Source: Pseudobdellovibrionaceae bacterium (lineage in GTDB: Bacteria; Bdellovibrionota; Bdellovibrionia; Bdellovibrionales; Bdellovibrionaceae). Taken from it: a stretch of DNA of 36,828 nucleotides. The translations under genes were made by a program, and so were the position numbers. This document shows positions 32,019 to 36,828 of the stretch, in pieces. The notes beneath the pieces were generated by a model. It was not told the DNA's origin and ran no database searches. It worked only from the letters and a program-made list of their open reading frames with translations. Location: assembly GCA_019637895.1 (NCBI GenBank), contig JAHBUU010000008.1, forward strand, positions 1 through 36,828. Direction: 5' to 3'. Positions within the stretch are counted from its first letter, which is position 1, and every line of letters starts with the position of its first letter.

Positions 32019-32786
32019 TCAGCGGAAATAGTCGCACGGAGCCGAGAGCAGGCTTCGTTCGTAGATGTCGTTCTCGCGGAAAACCTGGGTGGCTTTTCGC
32101 GGGATCGTCGCCCGCAGCCCCGATCCGGCGATGTCTCGCTGAACCGCTTCTCCGGGAAGCTTGGGATAGATCTTTTTGGCAGTACTCATGAAGCCCTGCC
32201 GCCCTTTCGCCCGCGTCAAAACGTCCCGGACGTGGCAGAAACTGTTCATTTCACTCTCTTTGAACCAGCCGAAACGCTGAGCTCCGGGCTCGGGAGGAGC
32301 TTCTCCCCAGGCCTTCTGCACCATGATCTCGAGACCGTCCCACAAAACCCGCTCGAGGTTGACCTCTTGGTAGCTGACCGAAGCCAGCTCCTCACGAATT
32401 TTCTTTCCGTCGCGAACTTCTTGGTACTGCTCCATCTTGGCGTACTTCTGGATTTTTACTCCGAGCAGGCTCCCCGTGCATTCCTCGGAAACCGATTTCA
32501 CCGATTGGGCGGCTCGACGGAGGATCTCGAAGTACTCATAGCAGGCGCCGCCACTGTTCCCGAAAAGGCAAACTTCCATGGCCTTGTGCACACGGCCCGG
32601 GATCATGTCCTTGCCCATCTTGGTGGGGAACAGAACGCCAGCCAGGTTGGTTTGAATGTTGTCTTTTTGAGCATCGCAGATGGTGTACGGCGGCTTCAGG
32701 ATGAACAACAGGATGATCGCCCCAAAAATAGCGAGCCCGGCCAGGACAGGTTTCGGAAGTTGTTTGAGCTGATCCTCGAGAGTCAT
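32019..32786 (-). CDS. membrane-anchored periplasmic protein, unknown
   Basis: The 255-aa protein has a single N-terminal membrane anchor (about 13-30, PVLAGLAIFGAIILLFILKPP) and a mature domain with seven cysteines, including TICDAQ, EVCLFGNSGGACYEYF, EECTG, SFCHVRD and a final APCDYF. That implies disulfides outside the cytoplasm. It is mixed helical and carries no recognisable motif. It is transcribed alone, away from the tRNA-Pro gene. Nothing around it suggests a role. Confidence 0.7.
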   Translation of the reverse strand: MTLEDQLKQLPKPVLAGLAIFGAIILLFILKPPYTICDAQKDNIQTNLAGVLFPTKMGKDMIPGRVHKAMEVCLFGNSGGACYEYFEILRRAAQSVKSVSEECTGSLLGVKIQKYAKMEQYQEVRDGKKIREELASVSYQEVNLERVLWDGLEIMVQKAWGEAPPEPGAQRFGWFKESEMNSFCHVRDVLTRAKGRQGFMSTAKKIYPKLPGEAVQRDIAGSGLRATIPRKATQVFRENDIYERSLLSAPCDYFR

Positions 32787-32849
32787 GCTTTTAAGTGTAA
32801 CGACTTCAGGGAAACCCTCAATAGTTGCTTTGCGTCAGTTGAGACTTCT

Positions 32850-32879
32850 TTGACAAACGTGGGGGAGATTCTCTATCTT
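32850..32879 (+). promoter_or_regulatory. promoter of tRNA-Pro
   Basis: A perfect -35 box TTGACA (32850-32855) is followed after 18 bases by TATCTT (32874-32879), which places transcription start about 10 bases before the mature tRNA 5' end. Confidence 0.65.
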
Positions 32880-32897
32880 CCCGGATCTACGTCGCGT

Positions 32898-32974
<77 letters not shown>

Positions 32975-33262
32975 ATTTTTGAATACCGCAGTCGCAGAAA
33001 AACTAAAAATCCCAAGAATCATAAACACTTGAAATCATTGAAAAGGGCCTTGCGGCCTTCTCTTAAATCTTTCGTGAAATCTCACGAAATGTCCTGAGTT
33101 TGCTACTTTTTTGCTACTTGATTGCTACTTGCGCCCAGAGGGAAAAACCCGATTTTCTAGGCTTTTCTCCTCTGAAATGCAGATTCCAAAGGTCGCTGTC
33201 CTAGCGGCTCAAGATCATCATTCTACAAATCAAACCCATCATCCGTAACCGAGGAGGTTCCT
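32975..33262. other. non-coding border region behind tRNA-Pro, possible integration (att) region
   Basis: This 288-bp stretch has no gene that I can support. It contains a GGGCC/GGCC stem near 33043-33059, an 8-bp inverted repeat TTTCGTGA-AATC-TCACGAAA (33070-33089), and three direct repeats at 33101-33133 listed separately. Base composition changes from GC-rich to A/T-rich shortly after. A repeated copy of the tRNA 3' end, which would mark the far island boundary, is not in this window. Confidence 0.45.
33101..33133. repeat. three direct repeats with 11-bp period, TGCTACTT core
   Basis: TGCTACTT occurs at 33101, 33112 and 33123, exactly one helical turn apart, each followed by three variable bases. 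Tight in-phase repeats of this kind behind a tRNA 3' end resemble arm-type integrase binding sites of phage-like att regions. This identification is inference. Confidence 0.6.
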
Positions 33263-33436
33263 ATGTCTATTCCTAACAAACTTATTCAAGCCGCCGTCGC
33301 TGCCGCTCTTGTTGCCGCCGCCACCGGACAACTACCGAAGTTCATCCAGCAGGTGCGTGTGGCTCAATATCAGCTCCTCAAGGACTCGCAAGCGTCCAAG
33401 TGGGGCAAGCCCATGCTCTTGCCCGTGAGGAAGTAA
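33263..33436 (+). CDS. 57-aa alanine-rich microprotein
   Basis: GAGGAGG (33251-33257) lies at ideal distance before the ATG. The 57-aa product starts MSIPNKLIQAAVAAALVAAA, an alanine-rich hydrophobic helix that could be a membrane or signal-like segment. It ends in a basic portion with KWGKPMLLPVRK. Codon use is GC-rich like the chromosome, unlike the genes that follow. I do not recognise it. The strong ribosome-binding site argues for a real gene that length cut-offs would miss. Confidence 0.6.
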   Translation: MSIPNKLIQAAVAAALVAAATGQLPKFIQQVRVAQYQLLKDSQASKWGKPMLLPVRK

Positions 33437-33476
33437 TCCATGCGCCGCATATTTCTTGCGGAAATTTTCTATTATA

Positions 33477-33504
33477 TAACGAAATTCGATAACGATATTC
33501 GTTA
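33477..33504. promoter_or_regulatory. candidate PadR operator
   Basis: Two direct repeats of 13 bp (AACGAAATTCGAT and AACGATATTCGTT, 33478-33503) also form dyads. TAACGA-TAT-TCGTTA is perfect at 33490-33504, and outer arms TAACGAA/TTCGTTA span 33477-33504. They sit just downstream of a TATTATATAA stretch that could be the -10 element and 25 bases before the padR ATG, which suits autorepression. Confidence 0.55.
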
Positions 33505-33528
33505 ATAATCTAAAAGTAAGAAGAGCTT

Positions 33529-33846
33529 ATGGAAAAGCGCGACGATCAATTCCTATATTCCGGCCTTATTCGGCTACATATCCTGCATCACGCAGTGAAA
33601 GAGCCTTTTTATGGTTTGTGGATGAAAGAGGAACTGGAAGAACACGGATACAGAATCAGTCCTGGCACTCTCTATCCGTTGCTCCACGGATTGGAAAAGA
33701 AAGGTCTTGTGACCTCCTTTGAAAAACGTGAGGGAAAAACATCTCGTCGCTTTTACAAAGCAACTCCGGCTGGGCGCGCGGCACTTGCCGAAGCAAAGAA
33801 AAAAGTGAAGGAGCTTTTCGATGAAATCTTTAAAGTTAAAAGCTAA
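33529..33846 (+). CDS. PadR-family transcriptional regulator
   Basis: The 105-aa protein is a minimal PadR winged helix: DQFLYSGLIRLHILHHAVKEPFYGLWMKEELEEHGYRISPGTLYPLLHGLEKKGLVTS, then the wing (REGKTSRRFYKATPAG) and a C-terminal dimerisation helix. PadR proteins repress until an often phenolic, drug-like or stress ligand is bound. It is first in an A/T-rich operon and overlaps the start of the cytochrome gene by 26 bases. A double palindrome at 33477-33504 lies directly upstream and is its probable autoregulatory operator. Confidence 0.9.
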   Translation: MEKRDDQFLYSGLIRLHILHHAVKEPFYGLWMKEELEEHGYRISPGTLYPLLHGLEKKGLVTSFEKREGKTSRRFYKATPAGRAALAEAKKKVKELFDEIFKVKS

Positions 33847-34378
33847 ATCACTTAAAGTCTTAGCCGTTTTATTTCTTTCGGCTGCGATTTCCTTCGTATC
33901 TGGCTGTACCGACAAAAAACAGGTTGAGCAGAATCCAGAGAAATCAAAAGACTGGCTTGCCTCTGGAGCAACGGAGGAGCGCTTTTCAAAGGTATCAAGG
34001 CACTTGCGCGGCTTCGATATGGCTATGGCCGAAGTGGGCTATCGCTTTTCTGAACTCTATTGGGCAGGACAGGATAAAAACTGGGAATTTGCCAAGTATC
34101 ACTTAGAAAAGATTCGTACCACCATTAAGAACGGAATTGAGAGGCGACCCAAGCGCGCTCAATCCGCTCAGATGATCTATCCATCTCTCGATGCGCTTGA
34201 AAAAACTGTAATTCTAAAAGACCCAATCCAATTCAAGTCGGCAATGAAAGGCCTGAAGAACACCTGCAATGCCTGTCATAGTGCCGAGAAAGTTCCGTTT
34301 ATCCATGTGGAGTTTCCTCTTCAGCGACTTTCGCCAATCAAATTCTCGGCGGAAAGCGGAAAAGATAAGGAGCAATAA
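33821..34378 (+). CDS. c-type cytochrome lipoprotein (single haem)
   Basis: The 185-aa protein has a lipoprotein signal (VLFLSAAISFVSGC, Cys29) and one haem motif CNACH at 149-153 near the C-terminus. The rest is mostly helical (FDMAMAEVGYRFSELYWAGQDKNWEFAKYHLEKIRTTI), consistent with a four-helix cytochrome c'-like fold with the haem on the last helix. The ATG at 33821 lies inside the padR 3' end with AAGGAG upstream. Its TAA overlaps the doxX ATG by one base. Periplasmic electron transfer or ligand (NO, CO) binding is the inference; no partner oxidase is visible. Confidence 0.8.
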   Translation: MKSLKLKAKSLKVLAVLFLSAAISFVSGCTDKKQVEQNPEKSKDWLASGATEERFSKVSRHLRGFDMAMAEVGYRFSELYWAGQDKNWEFAKYHLEKIRTTIKNGIERRPKRAQSAQMIYPSLDALEKTVILKDPIQFKSAMKGLKNTCNACHSAEKVPFIHVEFPLQRLSPIKFSAESGKDKEQ

Positions 34379-34821
34379 TGCTGAATTGGCGGTTTGTACT
34401 TAAAACGAAGGACTGGAACTCCATCATCTTAATACGAATCCTAGTTGGATGTGTTTTTCTATCGGAAGGAATCCAGAAATTCCTCTTCGCGGAAAGCGTC
34501 GGCGCTGGTCGATTTGAAAAGATCGGTCTTCCGGTCCCTGAAATCACTGCCAGCTTTGTTGGCTCCGTTGAAATCGTGTGCGGGATTCTCGTTCTACTCG
34601 GCCTATTTACTCGTATCGCCGTAGTCCCACTGATTTGCATAATGTTAACGGCTATTGCTACTACGAAAATTCCTATCCTCTTAGAATCAGGGTTTTGGAA
34701 AATGGCACATGATTCGAGAACCGACTTTTCAATGCTGCTTTCCTCGATCTTTTTACTCGTTAACGGAGCGGGTCCTCTTTCTCTTGATCGAATTATTTTG
34801 AATAGGAAAAATCTGAAATGA
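34378..34821 (+). CDS. DoxX-family membrane protein
   Basis: The 147-aa protein has four hydrophobic helices with the DoxX signature: LIRILVGCVFLSEGIQKFLF, then IGLPVPEITASFVGSVEIVCGILVLLGLFTRIAVVPL, and a last helix LLSSIFLLVNGAG. DoxX relatives are linked to membrane redox and oxidative stress. It is coupled to the upstream cytochrome (TAATG) and downstream permease (ATGA), so the four genes from padR form one operon. Its partnership with a c-type cytochrome suggests a redox function. Confidence 0.9.
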   Translation: MLNWRFVLKTKDWNSIILIRILVGCVFLSEGIQKFLFAESVGAGRFEKIGLPVPEITASFVGSVEIVCGILVLLGLFTRIAVVPLICIMLTAIATTKIPILLESGFWKMAHDSRTDFSMLLSSIFLLVNGAGPLSLDRIILNRKNLK

Positions 34822-36095
34822 AAAATGTGGCAATCTCATCCACCATTGAATCCACGCGGCTTGCGCGTCGTCTAAACACTAAGGACGCCGTTATTCTCGG
34901 CTTAGGTTCGATGATTGGAGCAGGTATTTTCGCTGCTGCTGGCCCTGCAACTGCCGCCGCAGGGAGCGGCATTCTCATCGGTGTATTGATCGCAGGATTT
35001 ATTGCCTACTTGAACGCCACGACGATGGCGCAGCTTGCAGTGCTTTATCCCGAGTCTGGCGGCACTTATGTTTACGGGCGGAAACAGCTTGGAAGAATTT
35101 GGGGATTTTTAGCGGGCTGGGGATTTGTTATTGGGAAGCTCGCAAGCTGTACGGCAATGGCGCTTACCTTCGCATTCTATGCGGCCCCAAATTATGCAAA
35201 GCCTTTAGCCATCGCTTCAGTTCTTCTTTTGACTTTGGTGAACTATCTGGGAGTTAAAAAGACCGCCTTCGTTACAAAAGTTCTGGTTTCGATTGTCCTT
35301 TTATCGTTGGCAATCGTTGCCTTTGCCGCTTTAGGCGGTGGAGCAGCGGATACATCAAGGCTTTCTGGATGGATGGATCGCGGCGGTATTGCAGGTATTC
35401 TTCAATCTGCTGGAATCATGTTCTTCGCTTTTGCCGGCTACGCTCGAATCGCCACACTCGGTGAAGAGGTTATTTCCCCGCAAAAAACCATTCCAAGAGC
35501 CATCCTCATCGCTCTCGGAATTACCCTCATTATCTATATAACGGTCATAACAATTACAGTTCTTTGTGTTGATATTGGAAATCTAGCCCACGCCAAAGCT
35601 CCCTTGGTGTTGGCTGTGGAGTCAGGATCATACAGCTATTTGGCTCCAGTTGTACGAATTGGTGCGTGTTTCGCATCACTCGGTGTTCTTTTATCTCTCA
35701 TGGCTGGAATCAGCAGAACCACATTTGCAATGGCCGCCAATAGAGACATTCCTCACTGGTTTAGCGCTGTTCACCCTATCCATAAAGTTCCTCATCGAGC
35801 GGAACTTGCTGTCGGGCTTATCATTGCGTCAGTCGTTGGAGTAGCTGATCTGAGATCAGCGATTGGCTTTAGCTCCTTTGCTATTCTCGTCTACTATGCG
35901 ATCGCTAATATTGCGTCTTGGACACTGAAGCCTGAGCAAAGACGATTCCCGCGTTGGATGTCTGCTGCGGGAGCCATTTCCTGCGCAGTTGTCGCATTCA
36001 ATTTACCTTTAATTTCAGTTATCGGCGGAATTCTACTCTTCGGGCTTGGCTTACTTATCTATTTTTTAAGCCACCGAGATATTCGCCAATCTTAA
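34818..36095 (+). CDS. amino-acid/polyamine transporter, APC superfamily
   Basis: The 425-aa inner-membrane protein has about 12 hydrophobic helices and the APC signatures LGLGSMIGAGIFAAAGPA in helix 1 (unwound substrate site), ALYPESGGTYVY-like LAVLYPESGGTYVYGRKQLG between helices 2 and 3, and FAFAGYARIATLGEEVISPQKTIPRAI in helix 6-7. It would import amino acids or polyamines by cation coupling or exchange; substrate unknown. The start overlaps the doxX stop (ATGA). It is the last gene of the PadR operon, with A/T-rich codons. Confidence 0.9.
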   Translation: MKNVAISSTIESTRLARRLNTKDAVILGLGSMIGAGIFAAAGPATAAAGSGILIGVLIAGFIAYLNATTMAQLAVLYPESGGTYVYGRKQLGRIWGFLAGWGFVIGKLASCTAMALTFAFYAAPNYAKPLAIASVLLLTLVNYLGVKKTAFVTKVLVSIVLLSLAIVAFAALGGGAADTSRLSGWMDRGGIAGILQSAGIMFFAFAGYARIATLGEEVISPQKTIPRAILIALGITLIIYITVITITVLCVDIGNLAHAKAPLVLAVESGSYSYLAPVVRIGACFASLGVLLSLMAGISRTTFAMAANRDIPHWFSAVHPIHKVPHRAELAVGLIIASVVGVADLRSAIGFSSFAILVYYAIANIASWTLKPEQRRFPRWMSAAGAISCAVVAFNLPLISVIGGILLFGLGLLIYFLSHRDIRQS

Positions 36096-36161
36096 GACGG
36101 CCTCTTTTCCGCTCAAAACCATAATCGAAATCTTAATCCACTCAATGAGTCAGGAGAACCG

Positions 36162-36828
36162 ATGCAATCGGAGAACCTTCAGGAACCATTGTTTCCAGTA
36201 TTCGTCTGGGAGCACGGTATCGTCGAAATATTCAAAGGCGCGCTTTACAATCAATACGTTTACGAAGGAATGAAATTTCTTTCGGACTTTAGCTCCACTT
36301 GGTGGCTGATTCTCATACCGTTAATAGCACTCGTCAAAAAATATGGCTCCAAGATTGGATTTAGCCTTATAGGTTTAACAGGAGTCGCCGTCTTAGTTTG
36401 CGATATGATTTCTTATCGTCTTATCAAAGCTATGGTCGCCAGGCAGCGACCGGATTTTTACGGAGAAATTTGTGCTGCATCCGAATGTTGGGGGTTCGTG
36501 AGTTCCCATGCCTCAAATACTTTTTGTGCGGCGACGCTACTAACTGCCTATCTTGGCAGAAAATGGGCAGTCCCTTTCTACTCACTGGCGACACTTATTT
36601 CATTTTCAAGAGTTTATCTAGGAAAGCATTATCCTCTCGATGTGGTTGGTGGTGCATTGCTAGGCTTACTTATTGGGGTGGGTGCGCTAGCCCTTTTTGA
36701 CTGGTTAAAAGAGCGATGGAGACAGAAAGTGAACAAAGTACAATTCCAAGAAAAGAAAGCATTCGCACGCCATACATTCTTCGTGGTGGTCTTTACTGCC
36801 ATCTTTTGCTTAATCAGCATTTTTTACT
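36162..36828 (+). CDS. PAP2-family membrane phosphatase, 3' end outside window
   Basis: AGGAGA precedes ATG 36162, and 222 codons are visible before the window ends with the frame still open. All three PAP2 motifs are present: KX6RP at 89-97 (KAMVARQRP), SSH at 114-116 (the PSGH position, with Val-Ser-Ser-His), and SRX5HX3D at 149-160 (SRVYLGKHYPLD). Several hydrophobic helices flank them. Family members dephosphorylate undecaprenyl pyrophosphate, phosphatidate or other lipid phosphates at the periplasmic face. It is 66 bases downstream of the permease and could be part of the same transcript. Confidence 0.88.
   Translation, partial: MQSENLQEPLFPVFVWEHGIVEIFKGALYNQYVYEGMKFLSDFSSTWWLILIPLIALVKKYGSKIGFSLIGLTGVAVLVCDMISYRLIKAMVARQRPDFYGEICAASECWGFVSSHASNTFCAATLLTAYLGRKWAVPFYSLATLISFSRVYLGKHYPLDVVGGALLGLLIGVGALALFDWLKERWRQKVNKVQFQEKKAFARHTFFVVVFTAIFCLISIFY

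Noticed and set aside
33043-33059. possible terminator (GGGCC TTGC GGCC) after tRNA-Pro
   Set aside because: The stem is short with a bulge and is followed by mixed bases rather than a T-run, so it was not listed as a terminator.

Overview
The window comes from a Gram-negative bacterium. LpxD, a TonB-dependent receptor with TonB, lipoprotein signals and a Prc protease all imply an outer membrane. The mix of ETF-quinone oxidoreductase, lysine/alanine-rich tails on DNA- and RNA-binding proteins, and many small secreted proteins of unknown family fits Bdellovibrionota (Bdellovibrio-like). That placement is an inference from general character, not from a marker search. The first 33 kb is fairly GC-rich, gene-dense chromosome. 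From about 33.4 kb onward the DNA is visibly more A/T-rich.

Region 1 (1-4852) is the most coherent module. It holds a Zur-type regulator co-translated with a secreted CVPC thioredoxin-like protein. Divergent from these are two tandem paralogous His-rich secreted proteins sharing HDHD and KWWHVNH motifs, then a TonB-dependent receptor and a TonB. A palindrome lies between the two divergent arms. The simplest reading is a Zur-controlled zinc (or similar metal) uptake system with a novel pair of periplasmic metal-binding proteins. A very large nested hairpin (4921-5094) closes the region.

Region 2 (5116-20495) is mostly housekeeping on the minus strand: a methyltransferase, an orphan 2-oxoacid dehydrogenase E1 pair, Prc, topoisomerase I, and a translationally coupled tldD-pmbA-ddl operon. 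On the plus strand are two genes, a lipoprotein with a damaged or non-canonical start and a HAD phosphatase with a leader ORF. A 29-residue, extremely basic microprotein lies directly behind tex.

Region 3 (20504-32786) holds tex, infA, a histone-H1-like protein with a C-terminal Tudor-like module, lpxD, an RlmL-type rRNA methyltransferase and ETF-QO. It also holds a nitrilase-family hydrolase, ribosomal proteins L28-L24 and S18 in a divergent pair of transcripts, and several small secreted or membrane proteins.

Region 4 (32850-36828) begins with a tRNA-Pro(TGG) gene. Immediately behind it are three direct repeats with an exact 11-bp period, a 57-aa microprotein, and an A/T-rich operon: PadR regulator, c-type cytochrome lipoprotein, DoxX, amino-acid permease. 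A PAP2 phosphatase runs off the end. This looks like the left border of a genomic island inserted at the tRNA. No integrase is visible in the window.
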